Assembly (NCBI GenBank): GCA_949288455.1 | Contig: CASEKF010000031.1 | Span: 1 to 14,430, forward strand | Source of the DNA: an uncultured bacterium | Lineage (GTDB): Bacteria; Vulcanimicrobiota; CADAWZ01 | Length of the DNA: 14,430 nt | Direction of reading: 5' to 3' | In this document: one piece after another, positions 1 through 6,318 of the stretch | Numbering within the stretch: position 1 is the stretch's first letter | Layout of the letters: each line of letters starts with the position of its first letter | The notes under the pieces: generated by a model | Seen by the model: the letters and a program-made list of their open reading frames with translations, nothing else | Told to the model about the DNA's origin: nothing | Databases searched by the model: none | Program-made: the position numbers and the translations under genes

Positions 1-167
1 GTTCTGGCGATTTCCGTAGCTTTCGTTCTGTTGTCGCTCGTATCGGTCAGTTTGCGCCCTTGAGGGTATACGAAAGCTAAAGCCATCATAACCAGAAAAA
101 GAATTACCATTGAGACGACGATTTCGATAATGCTTACGCCTCTCTGCCTCGTTTTCTTATGAATCAT
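1..167 (-). CDS. Prepilin-like protein, N-terminal part only (type IV pilin / type II secretion pseudopilin)
   Basis: This short frame is read on the minus strand from an ATG at 167-165 and leaves the window after about 55 codons. The N terminus reads MIHKKTRQRG followed by VSIIEIVVSM. This is a class III prepilin signal: a short basic leader ending in Gly10, then a hydrophobic stretch with Glu at +5 of the mature protein, as prepilin peptidase requires. The hydrophobic helix runs to about residue 34 and is followed by a polar segment rich in Thr, Asp, Arg and Lys, as in minor pilins. An AGGAGG ribosome binding site lies at 178-173, five bases from the ATG. The gene starts 19 bases after the stop of the gspF/pilC gene, so the two are very likely cotranscribed as parts of one pilus or secretion machine. 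Whether it is a major pilin, minor pilin or pseudopilin cannot be told from this fragment. Confidence 0.85.
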   Translation of the reverse strand, partial: MIHKKTRQRGVSIIEIVVSMVILFLVMMALAFVYPQGRKLTDTSDNRTKATEIAR

Positions 168-186
168 AAGTTCCTCCTGAATTTAG

Positions 187-1401
187 TTAGAAATTGGAAA
201 CAAGACCGTATATCGGCATGAAAACCGCAAGGAGTATAAATCCTATTACCAAGCCCAGACCAAGTATCATTATCGGCTCGATGACGGACGCGAAGCTTGA
301 AAGCGAGTATTCGACTTCCTGATCGAAATAATCCGCCAGCTTTTCCATAAGGGCGGCGAGGTTTCCGGTCTCTTCTCCCACTGCGACCATATTGCTGACG
401 ATAGGCGGGAAAAGACGGCTTTCCATCATCGGCTGCGACAGTCTCAAGCCGGCTTTAAGTCCGCTTTTAACGTCGTCCAGCATGGATGCGACTACGTCGT
501 TCCCGACGGCTCTTCCCACGATTTCAAGCGAGTGAACCACGGGAACGCCGCTGGCGATAAGGGTTCCGAGAGTTCTGCAGAATCTGGATATCACGGTTTT
601 TTTGTTGATCGGACCGATAATCGGAAGCTCCAGGATTATGGTATCTCTGACTCTTCTGCCTCGCGGAGTTTTTACGTAATACGTTGTGCCCAGCCATAAG
701 AAAGTTACGCCTATTAAAAATAGTATCATAACTACGGGATTTAAAGCCGTATCTACCAGCCATATAAGTATTTTCGTAAAAATGGGAAGCTCTACGTTCA
801 TACCCTGGAATACGTTCATAAATTGCGGGAAAATATATAATACGAGGCCGACGACAACTATAACCGCAAAAAACAGAACGAACATAGGATAAGTGAGAGA
901 CGCCGATACTTTTTTTCTGAGCGCGTTGTCTCTTTCCATAAGCGAGGCCAGACGATCAAGAACTTCGCCTAGGGCTCCGGCCATTTCTCCCGCTTTTACA
1001 AGGCTGACGTAAACCGGAGAAAAAATATCGGGATGTTTGGCCAGCGCTCTTGAAAGGGAAAAGCCTCCTTTGATATCTCTGGCCATGGTTTCTATGGTAA
1101 GGCCGAGTTTATCTCTTTGATTTTGGATCATCAAAGCTTCTAAGCTTCTTACCATAGACATGCCGGAGTTGAACAATACTGCGAACTGCCTTGTGAAAAG
1201 AGCTAAGGCGAACATGCTTACGCGCTGGAAGCTTATGGTAAGATCCTTTGTGTCTAAACCTCCTCCCTGTTCTTTGATGGAAGTTACTTTGTATCCCTGG
1301 TTCCGAAGATCCTTCAGAACCGCTTCTCGGCTTTGGGCATTGACAATACCTGAAACCGTCTTGCCCCTGATGTCCAGGGCTTCGTATTGAAATCTTGGCA
1401 T
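187..1401 (-). CDS. Type II secretion / type IV pilus inner-membrane platform protein, GspF/PilC family
   Basis: The 404-residue protein has the length and architecture of the GspF/PilC family, the inner-membrane platform that couples the cytoplasmic assembly ATPase to pilin or pseudopilin polymerisation. It has two T2SSF repeats, about residues 68-190 and 271-393. Each opens with an RQF/RFC...SG-type helix (RQFAVLFNSG 71-80; RFCRTLGTLIASGVP 273-287) and contains the conserved acidic Gly motif (VKAGEMAGALGEVLDRLA near 135-152; VAVGEETGNLAALMEKLA near 339-356). Three membrane helices are expected at about 171-193, 216-240 and 374-397, the last beginning at EPIMIL (375-380). The start is ATG at 1401 with a GGGAGG site at 1416-1411, nine bases away. 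A prepilin-like gene follows 19 bases downstream. Whether the machine is a pilus, a competence pseudopilus or a type II secretion system cannot be decided here, so no gene symbol is given. Confidence 0.95.
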   Translation of the reverse strand: MPRFQYEALDIRGKTVSGIVNAQSREAVLKDLRNQGYKVTSIKEQGGGLDTKDLTISFQRVSMFALALFTRQFAVLFNSGMSMVRSLEALMIQNQRDKLGLTIETMARDIKGGFSLSRALAKHPDIFSPVYVSLVKAGEMAGALGEVLDRLASLMERDNALRKKVSASLTYPMFVLFFAVIVVVGLVLYIFPQFMNVFQGMNVELPIFTKILIWLVDTALNPVVMILFLIGVTFLWLGTTYYVKTPRGRRVRDTIILELPIIGPINKKTVISRFCRTLGTLIASGVPVVHSLEIVGRAVGNDVVASMLDDVKSGLKAGLRLSQPMMESRLFPPIVSNMVAVGEETGNLAALMEKLADYFDQEVEYSLSSFASVIEPIMILGLGLVIGFILLAVFMPIYGLVSNF

Positions 1402-1440
1402 TTATTCAAGCCTCCCGGTATGATGTTTTTTATAAAAACA

Positions 1441-1467
1441 ATTTACCAGCAGTCTCCTGCTGTAAAT
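1441..1467 (-). terminator. Hairpin terminator after the radical SAM gene
   Basis: An 11-bp stem with one bulged base has arms at 1441-1452 and 1457-1467 and a four-base loop. Read on the minus strand it is followed by TGTTTTTAT (1440-1432). It lies between the stop of the radical SAM gene (1518) and the ribosome binding site of gspF/pilC (1416). It could therefore end the radical SAM transcript and insulate the pilus cluster. The T run is short and interrupted, so this is a moderate call. Confidence 0.55.
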
Positions 1468-1517
1468 TTAACACAAAAAAAAGCTTTTTTCAAATAGAAT
1501 CAAGATAATTAGCATAA

Positions 1518-2819
1518 TTAGCGCATGGAATTCTTTAAGTTTGAAGCCGCGAGCCATATTGAACATTGAATTCTCTTCTTTTGAAGAGCGCAGTCGTAAG
1601 GAGCCGGTTCGTTAATGTCTCCGCCGTTTTTCCATGCGTCGGCATGACATCCTCCGCTGCAATAGAATTTTGCCCAGCATTTGCCGCAGGCAGATTTTGA
1701 GTTTATGGAACATGCCGAAAATTTATTCCTGATTATATCGAATCGCGGCGATTCTTCGAATACGGAGCCCATTTCAAATTCGGGAATGTGAAGCCTGTGA
1801 CAAGGATAAATTTTCCCTTCCGGACTGATCGACGCGTACTCTACTCCCGCGCCGCAGCCCGAAAGGCGCCTTGGAGAACAAAGAGGAGCGTCGAGATAAA
1901 TGTTAAAATGGAAATAATCGACAGGCAAGCCCTGAACCTTTTTTTTCGCGATTAACTGCATGATCTTTTCGTATTCCGCGCATATTTTTTCCACGTCATT
2001 TTCGGATACCGCCCATGGATCGGAACCGCTGCCTTTCGCAGGCTCCAGAGAAAATTTGTATATTCCGTTGTCGATAAAAAATCGGCATGTAGACGATATG
2101 TCTAAGGATTGGGGAGTAAACGTGCCTCTGACATAGTAGTCTTCTCCGGATCTGGAGCTTATCGCTTTTTTGACGTTGGCAAAAGTCGATTCCCATACCG
2201 AATTTCCAAGTTTGTCTTTTCTTGACAGATCGTTTGCGTTTTTGTCTCCGTCTAAACTTAAAATCAGCGAGATTTTTTCTTCGTTTAAAAAGTTTAGAAT
2301 TTCATCGTTTAGCAAAACTGCGTTGGTAGTCAGCGTGAATTTTATTTTTCGCGCCTTTTTTTTTGCCTCCGGTATAAATTTCTTTATCATATTGAAATTT
2401 AGAAGAGGTTCGCCTCCGAAAAAATCTATTTGAAAAACGGAGTCTTCAGATCCTTTGCTTAAAAGAAAATCCAGGGATCTTACGGCCGTTTCATAACTCA
2501 TATATTTGTCTGAGGATTCGTCGGAATGTTTAAAACAATAGGCGCAGGACAGATTGCATGCGTCGGTTACGTTTAAACATAGCGCTCTTAAGGTTCTTCC
2601 GGGCATGGGCGGTATGTCGGACGCTTTTGTTTCAATTTCGTCCATCATTTTAAGCTCTTCACGCATTTCCAATTCGACTTGCTCAGATTCGCATGTCCCT
2701 TCGGTTAAAAATTTATAAAAAGCCGGAGTAAGCGAATAAATTCCCCCGCAAAAGCCAATTAAAAAGCGATCGTCGCCGAAAGAATAAAGAGAAAATTTAG
2801 ATTTGTCGAAAACGTTCAA
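1518..2819 (-). CDS. Radical SAM/SPASM peptide maturase, SCIFF-maturase type
   Basis: The 433-residue protein is a radical SAM enzyme with a C-terminal SPASM domain. The SAM-binding [4Fe-4S] cluster motif CNLSCAYC places its ligands at C88, C92 and C95; GGEP follows at 135-138. The SPASM cysteines fit the family spacing exactly: C322-x12-G-x4-C340, then C378-x2-C381-x5-C387-x3-C391, then C410, enough for two auxiliary iron-sulfur clusters. Residues 1-75 resemble a peptide-recognition N-terminal region. From memory, several stretches match maturases of SCIFF peptides, which form Cys-to-alpha-carbon thioether bonds: RGTFT (231-235), YFHFNIYLD (302-310), RRLSGCGAG (317-325) and FYCSGGC (385-391). 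The start is TTG at 2819-2817, supported by AGGGGG at 2833-2828, eight bases away, with no better in-frame start upstream. No cysteine-rich precursor gene is visible nearby. The radical SAM/SPASM call is near certain; the SCIFF subtype is likely but rests on recalled motifs. Confidence 0.92.
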   Translation of the reverse strand: MNVFDKSKFSLYSFGDDRFLIGFCGGIYSLTPAFYKFLTEGTCESEQVELEMREELKMMDEIETKASDIPPMPGRTLRALCLNVTDACNLSCAYCFKHSDESSDKYMSYETAVRSLDFLLSKGSEDSVFQIDFFGGEPLLNFNMIKKFIPEAKKKARKIKFTLTTNAVLLNDEILNFLNEEKISLILSLDGDKNANDLSRKDKLGNSVWESTFANVKKAISSRSGEDYYVRGTFTPQSLDISSTCRFFIDNGIYKFSLEPAKGSGSDPWAVSENDVEKICAEYEKIMQLIAKKKVQGLPVDYFHFNIYLDAPLCSPRRLSGCGAGVEYASISPEGKIYPCHRLHIPEFEMGSVFEESPRFDIIRNKFSACSINSKSACGKCWAKFYCSGGCHADAWKNGGDINEPAPYDCALQKKRIQCSIWLAASNLKNSMR

Positions 2820-2840
2820 TGCAGATACCCCCTGAGACGC

Positions 2841-2890
2841 GCTAAAAAGTAAGCAAGGCGACGCACTTCCCGGACGACGCTTTACTTAGC
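2841..2890 (-). promoter_or_regulatory. Imperfect hairpin in the leader just upstream of the maturase ribosome binding site
   Basis: Arms 2841-2854 and 2879-2890 form 11 base pairs interrupted by a three-A bulge and a single-T bulge, enclosing about 24 bases. In the minus-strand transcript the hairpin ends eight bases before the AGGGGG site (2833-2828) of the TTG-started maturase gene. The position suits control of translation initiation, but no known regulator is implied and it could be chance. Confidence 0.3.
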
Positions 2891-3066
2891 CTATAATGCC
2901 GTAATTAATTAAATTATTCTATTTTAAATTCTTTGTCTCTTCGCTTCAATCCTTCGCGTTTTTATTATAATCTTAATACTTTAAACGGTTTATTTTTATC
3001 GTTTTGATTCGATTCTCCGATATGCGTACTCCTTATATAATCGGGGCTTTTATTTAATAAAATTAC

Positions 3067-3095
3067 TTGCAATCAAATTTGAGACATGGTATAAT
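3067..3095 (+). promoter_or_regulatory. Sigma70-type promoter of rpsT
   Basis: TTGCAA (3067-3072) and a perfect TATAAT (3090-3095) are separated by exactly 17 bases. TGG directly before the -10 box makes it an extended -10 promoter. The predicted transcript starts near 3102, giving a leader of about 93 bases before rpsT. Confidence 0.85.
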
Positions 3096-3119
3096 ATGCA
3101 AGATTTACGCGAAATTCAA
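3091..3119 (-). promoter_or_regulatory. Candidate opposing promoter for the radical SAM maturase gene
   Basis: On the minus strand TTGAAT (3119-3114) and TATTAT (3096-3091) are 17 bases apart. The -10 box overlaps the rpsT -10 box by five of six bases. A transcript from here would begin near 3084 and carry a leader of roughly 265 bases. The match is good, but AT-rich DNA produces such matches by chance. Confidence 0.5.
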
Positions 3120-3139
3120 CTGAATGCTTTTTCAGCGTA
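3106..3139 (+). promoter_or_regulatory. Hairpin in the rpsT leader
   Basis: Two nested stems, TACG/CGTA (3106-3109 with 3136-3139) and CTGAA/TTCAG (3120-3124 with 3131-3135), flank a six-base loop. They lie immediately after the predicted rpsT start of transcription. The structure may affect rpsT mRNA stability or S20 control; nothing in the sequence proves a function. Confidence 0.35.
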
Positions 3140-3194
3140 GTAAAATATTCGGAATATCAACAATAATATAATTAATATCGGGAGGATACCTGAA

Positions 3195-3482
3195 GTGGCT
3201 GAGAATACTAAAAAGAAGACGCCTATAGAAGTTAAGAGACTTAGACAATCTAAAGAGCGCAATCGCAGAAATACCGCCGTAAAGAAAAGCGTGAAAACCG
3301 CTTTTAAGAAAGCTAACGCGGCTATAATTGAAAACGGCGAAAATATTTCCGACTTTGTCAGAAAAGCCGTCAAAACCATAGATACCGCGGCTTCTAAAGG
3401 AATTATAAAAAAGAATACCGCCGCGAGAAAGAAATCCAGGCTTATGAAGAAGATGAACGCCGCCTTAGCGGCCGCCGAGTAA
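3195..3482 (+). CDS. rpsT: 30S ribosomal protein S20
   Basis: The 95-residue, strongly basic protein matches S20, an early-assembling protein of the small ribosomal subunit that binds 16S rRNA. Visible family features are the N-terminal KRLRQSKERNRRN segment (residues 15-27), lysine-rich helices throughout, and the conserved GIIKKNTAARKKSRL block (68-82). The C terminus is an alanine-rich helix ending AALAAAE. Length is slightly above the usual 85-90 residues. The start is GTG at 3195, supported by GGGAGG at 3180-3185, nine bases away. The gene is monocistronic here, with its own extended -10 promoter; no convincing terminator is visible between it and the CoA-transferase gene 233 bases downstream. 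As is common for rpsT, it is not part of a ribosomal protein cluster. Confidence 0.97.
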   Translation: MAENTKKKTPIEVKRLRQSKERNRRNTAVKKSVKTAFKKANAAIIENGENISDFVRKAVKTIDTAASKGIIKKNTAARKKSRLMKKMNAALAAAE

Positions 3483-3715
3483 TAAAAGAGTTAGATTTCG
3501 GACGATTTGCCGCGCTTTGTTTTTGTATAACCGGCGGCATATTGAGATGATCTGAGTCGTTTAGCGTAAGCTTAGAGTTTATATAAAGGCCGTAGATTCC
3601 CGGACGTAGTTGAACTATGGGTTAAGCGGCTTCTATTTTTAATATAAAAGAAATGTCGTCGTTGAGTTTAATTGTCTTTAACAATCTGCTAAGTTTATAA
3701 GTCGGGAGTTTGCTT

Positions 3716-4867
3716 ATGAGTATAAAAGGGCCTTTAAACGGAATTATCGTAGTCGATATGAGCAGAGTTTTGGCGGGGCCTTTTACCGCTATGGTCCTGT
3801 CTGATCTTGGAGCCAGAGTTATCAAAGTTGAGGCTCCCGGCAAAGGAGACGATTCAAGAAGTTTCCCGCCGATAAAAAATGGAGTCTCGGCATATTTTTC
3901 TTCCGTTAACAGAGGAAAAGAGAGTATAGCTCTTAATTTGAAGGATGATAAAGATAAAGGCATTTTGTTGAAAATTTTGGAAAAAGCCGACGTGTTAGTT
4001 GAAAATTTCCGTCCGGGAGTTATGGAAAGATTAGGCTTGGGATGGGAAGTTTTGAAGGAGAAATATCCAAAGCTTATTTACGCGGCTTCAAGCGGATTCG
4101 GACATACTGGCCCGTATTCCAAGCGTGCCGCTTACGATATGGTCGTGCAGGCTATGGGCGGTATTATGAGTATTACCGGCCATCCCGGAGAGAGTCCTAT
4201 ACGCATAGGAACTTCGATAGGCGATTTGACCGCCGCGCTGTATGCCGTAATAGGAATAGTTGCCGCTTTGTACGATAGAATTGCTACCGGAAAGGGCTGT
4301 AAGATAGATATTTCTATGCTTGATTGTCAAGTGGCTTTTCTGGAAAACGCAATAGCGAGATATCTTTTGTCCGGGACAATTCCAAAGCCTTTGGGAGGAG
4401 TTCATCCTTCAATATGTCCTTTCGGAGTTTTTAAAACTGCCGACAGTTACGTTATTATAGTCGCAGGCAACGATAAGTTGTTTGAGACTATGGCTAACGT
4501 TATTGGAATGCCTGAATTGTTGACCGACGAGAGATATAAATCTAATCCTGACAGATGCGCTCACGTATGGGAGTTAAAAGCCGATATGGAACGCGGATTA
4601 GCTAAAAAAACTACCGAGGAGTGGCTGCAAATTCTGGAAAAGGCCGGTATCCCTTTCGCTCCGATAAACGATATTAAAGCCGTCGTCGAAGATCCTCAGA
4701 TTAACGAAAGAAATATGATCGTAGAAACGGAGGATCCTGACGCCGGCGTCGTAAAAATGGCGGGCAATCCCATAAAGATGTCTTCCTATGACGATCCGCA
4801 CGTACGAGTTAGGGCTCCGCATCTTGACGAACATAGGAAAAGTATAATCGACGAATTTTGCCGTTAA
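3716..4867 (+). CDS. Class III CoA-transferase, CaiB/BaiF family
   Basis: The 383-residue protein has the length and motifs of class III (CaiB/BaiF, formyl-CoA-transferase-like) enzymes, which move coenzyme A between carboxylic acids through aspartyl-CoA intermediates. The catalytic aspartate is most likely Asp170 in RIGTSIGDLTAAL (163-175). Other family signatures are the early DMSRVLAGPF block (14-23), LGARVIKVEAPGKGDD (31-46), NRGKESIALNLK (65-76) and VENFRPG (95-101). I chose ATG at 3716 because GGGAG at 3704-3708 sits seven bases before it; a TTG six bases upstream would leave only one base. No substrate-specific partner, such as a dehydratase, racemase or decarboxylase gene, is adjacent, so the acyl group cannot be inferred. 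The stop codon touches the large palindrome at 4867-4925, which should also terminate the transcript. Confidence 0.93.
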   Translation: MSIKGPLNGIIVVDMSRVLAGPFTAMVLSDLGARVIKVEAPGKGDDSRSFPPIKNGVSAYFSSVNRGKESIALNLKDDKDKGILLKILEKADVLVENFRPGVMERLGLGWEVLKEKYPKLIYAASSGFGHTGPYSKRAAYDMVVQAMGGIMSITGHPGESPIRIGTSIGDLTAALYAVIGIVAALYDRIATGKGCKIDISMLDCQVAFLENAIARYLLSGTIPKPLGGVHPSICPFGVFKTADSYVIIVAGNDKLFETMANVIGMPELLTDERYKSNPDRCAHVWELKADMERGLAKKTTEEWLQILEKAGIPFAPINDIKAVVEDPQINERNMIVETEDPDAGVVKMAGNPIKMSSYDDPHVRVRAPHLDEHRKSIIDEFCR

Positions 4868-4925
4868 ATAATTAACAAACATAAAAAAGCTCTGACGTCA
4901 GAGCTTTTTATGTTTGTTAATTATT
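4867..4925. terminator. Bidirectional terminator, 59-bp near-perfect palindrome
   Basis: Arms 4867-4896 and 4897-4925 are complementary throughout, with a single extra A in the left arm. The GC-rich tip is AGCTCTGACGTCAGAGCT, flanked by A6 on the left and T5 on the right, so it can act as an intrinsic terminator on either strand. It sits exactly between two convergent genes. The last base of the plus-strand TAA (4865-4867) and all of the minus-strand TAA (4919-4917) fall inside it. Confidence 0.92.
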
Positions 4926-5846
4926 ATTAATAAAATCTATGACGGAGGAATATCTTGAGGGATTTTGCGTCCAATAGTCGATCATATATCCTGCGTTTGT
5001 GATTATAACGGCTTCTTGCCAGTTGCCGTCCGGAGATATGACTCTGAGAAGCCTGTCGCCTCCGTTAAACGCCCAATGTCTGCCGTCGTTATAAATATGA
5101 TCTATTTTTACTCCCATTCTTGTCTTAATATGGAATTGATCTTTTGGCGCGTCCCAGGAGTTATCCGTTATAAAATTGATATATTGAAACGTGTTTCCTG
5201 ACCATAGAGTAGTTTGATACGACGCGATGCCGGAGTCGTTAGGAAGACCGAAAACCATGCAGTCGGGCAATGCTTCCGCTAGGCGGTAAACTTCGCCTAT
5301 TCTCGCCGGTTCATGGTGAAGCGTGCAGGATATATTTCTTACCAGGCCAAAACCTCGCGGATCCTGAATACGGCCGGAACAGGTTTCGCATAGATATTGG
5401 CATAGCTGATCTGCTCCGGCTGAAAAACCGACCGTAAGCATTCCTCTTTGCTGTCGTTCGCTCAGTATCTTCTCAAATAGATTTCTGTCTCCGTAATACA
5501 TATCTCCCATCGCTTTATATCTTGCCAGGCCAAGCTGACTGGAGCCTCCGCCTAAAACGACGACTTCGCTGTTCCATAATTTATGAAAGAATAAATCTAC
5601 GTCTTCTTTTTTTAAGCTGTCCGTCCAGTAGAACGAGGAGTAACGTAAACCCCATTGAGCAAATCTTTGATAATACCATTTGAAATTATTGTAATCGTAT
5701 TCCTGATCATGTAGCGAATACTGTGAAAAAGGAAGATGAAATATTGTTTTATTATTAAAGCTTCTGAGGGCTCTTTCTATTATCCACCATCTGTGCAGGT
5801 ATTCGCAGCGATCATGAGACGAATATACTAAAGCTGTGGGCTGCAT
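4917..5846 (-). CDS. Divergent peptidase S51 / cyanophycinase-like protein
   Basis: The 309-residue protein looks like a distant member of the S51 group (aspartyl dipeptidase and cyanophycinase; class I glutamine-amidotransferase-like fold). The nucleophile elbow is GFSAGAD at 140-146, with Ser142 the likely catalytic serine. It is preceded by a glycine-rich strand and turn, EVVVLGGGSSQLGLARY (94-110), which resembles the GG-x-x-Q region of cyanophycinases. HHEP (177-180) with a following arginine and RL stands where the family's catalytic histidine is expected, and GLPNDSGIASY (200-210) aligns with the later acidic motif. No signal peptide is evident, so it should be cytoplasmic. The N terminus is rich in aromatic residues and not family-typical. 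Start ATG at 5846 has AAAGGA at 5862-5857. No cyanophycin synthetase gene is present, so the substrate is unknown; a peptidase or amidase role is inference. Confidence 0.72.
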   Translation of the reverse strand: MQPTALVYSSHDRCEYLHRWWIIERALRSFNNKTIFHLPFSQYSLHDQEYDYNNFKWYYQRFAQWGLRYSSFYWTDSLKKEDVDLFFHKLWNSEVVVLGGGSSQLGLARYKAMGDMYYGDRNLFEKILSERQQRGMLTVGFSAGADQLCQYLCETCSGRIQDPRGFGLVRNISCTLHHEPARIGEVYRLAEALPDCMVFGLPNDSGIASYQTTLWSGNTFQYINFITDNSWDAPKDQFHIKTRMGVKIDHIYNDGRHWAFNGGDRLLRVISPDGNWQEAVIITNAGYMIDYWTQNPSRYSSVIDFINNN

Positions 5847-6103
5847 GTTTATATTATCCTTTCGCTAACTGAAAATTGTCAGGTTTTTGTATTGTCCTAT
5901 TTTGTTATTCTAGTTTCTTAAGTTACTTCCTTTTATTTATTCGCTTTTAGTCAAAAACGATACGCTTGAAGCCTTTATGAAAGATGCGTTTCTCAGCTTT
6001 CGCGTCGTTATTAATCGAGCTCTCGCAATAGTCTTATTGTCTCCGGAACGGCTCCGATATTTTTTCAAATAGAAAATTTTGAAAAATATTTTTCTGAGCG
6101 CTA

Positions 6104-6132
6104 TTGACTCTTAATAAAAAAAAATATATACT
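6104..6132 (+). promoter_or_regulatory. Sigma70-type promoter upstream of map
   Basis: TTGACT (6104-6109) and TATACT (6127-6132) are separated by exactly 17 bases, each matching consensus at five of six positions. Transcription would begin near 6139, giving map a leader of about 180 bases and probably feeding the ribosomal genes beyond. A second, weaker pair, TTGACG (6165-6170) and TAATTT (6188-6193), is also 17 bases apart. Confidence 0.82.
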
Positions 6133-6228
6133 TTATCGGACATGTGGCGTTGTGAAATTGTTTTTTGACGAGTCGAAGCAAAATTTGTAATTTACCGCGT
6201 CGCAAAATACTTTGTCTTAAGATTTTAA

Positions 6229-6262
6229 AGCGGTTCTTCTACGCGTTAAGAACGGAAACGCT
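6229..6262 (+). promoter_or_regulatory. Two-part hairpin in the map leader
   Basis: Stem AGCG/CGCT (6229-6232 with 6259-6262) encloses stem GTTCTT/AAGAAC (6233-6238 with 6248-6253) with a one-sided GGAAA bulge at 6254-6258. It has the stem-bulge-stem form often seen in protein-binding leader RNAs and lies about 56 bases before the map start. The regulator, if any, is unknown. Confidence 0.35.
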
Positions 6263-6318
6263 CAGGTTTTGATTATTTTGCATACGCTTCTAATTATTAA
6301 TTTATACGTGGATTTTTT

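Larger units (their letters stand above)
2820..3194. other. Divergent intergenic region between the maturase gene and rpsT
   Basis: This 375-base AT-rich gap holds two opposing promoter candidates around 3067-3119, a leader hairpin on each side, and the two ribosome binding sites. I looked on both strands for a short cysteine-rich reading frame that could be a SCIFF precursor and found none. The only ATG frame of note on the minus strand stops after four codons. Confidence 0.6.
5847..6318. other. Intergenic region between the S51-like gene and map
   Basis: This 472-base gap separates divergently transcribed genes. It holds the ribosome binding site of the minus-strand gene, a strong plus-strand promoter at 6104-6132, a weaker one at 6165-6193, and a hairpin at 6229-6262. 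I found no reading frame with a credible ribosome binding site, no tRNA and no recognisable riboswitch class. In many relatives this position upstream of map would be occupied by secY and adk, which are absent. Confidence 0.6.

Noticed and set aside
1477-1490. A6-GC-T6 palindrome near the end of the maturase gene
   Set aside because: The stem is almost all A-T pairs with no loop and would not work as a terminator; the hairpin at 1441-1467 is better.
2820-3115. Possible SCIFF precursor peptide upstream of the maturase
   Set aside because: No frame on either strand has clustered cysteines or a ribosome binding site followed by a start codon.
3710-3715. TTG start for the CoA-transferase
   Set aside because: It lies one base after the GGGAG site, too close for initiation; the ATG at 3716 has normal spacing.
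3622-3963. 113-codon minus-strand frame over the start of the CoA-transferase gene
   Set aside because: It overlaps a conserved gene in antisense, has no recognisable motif, and is best explained as a shadow.
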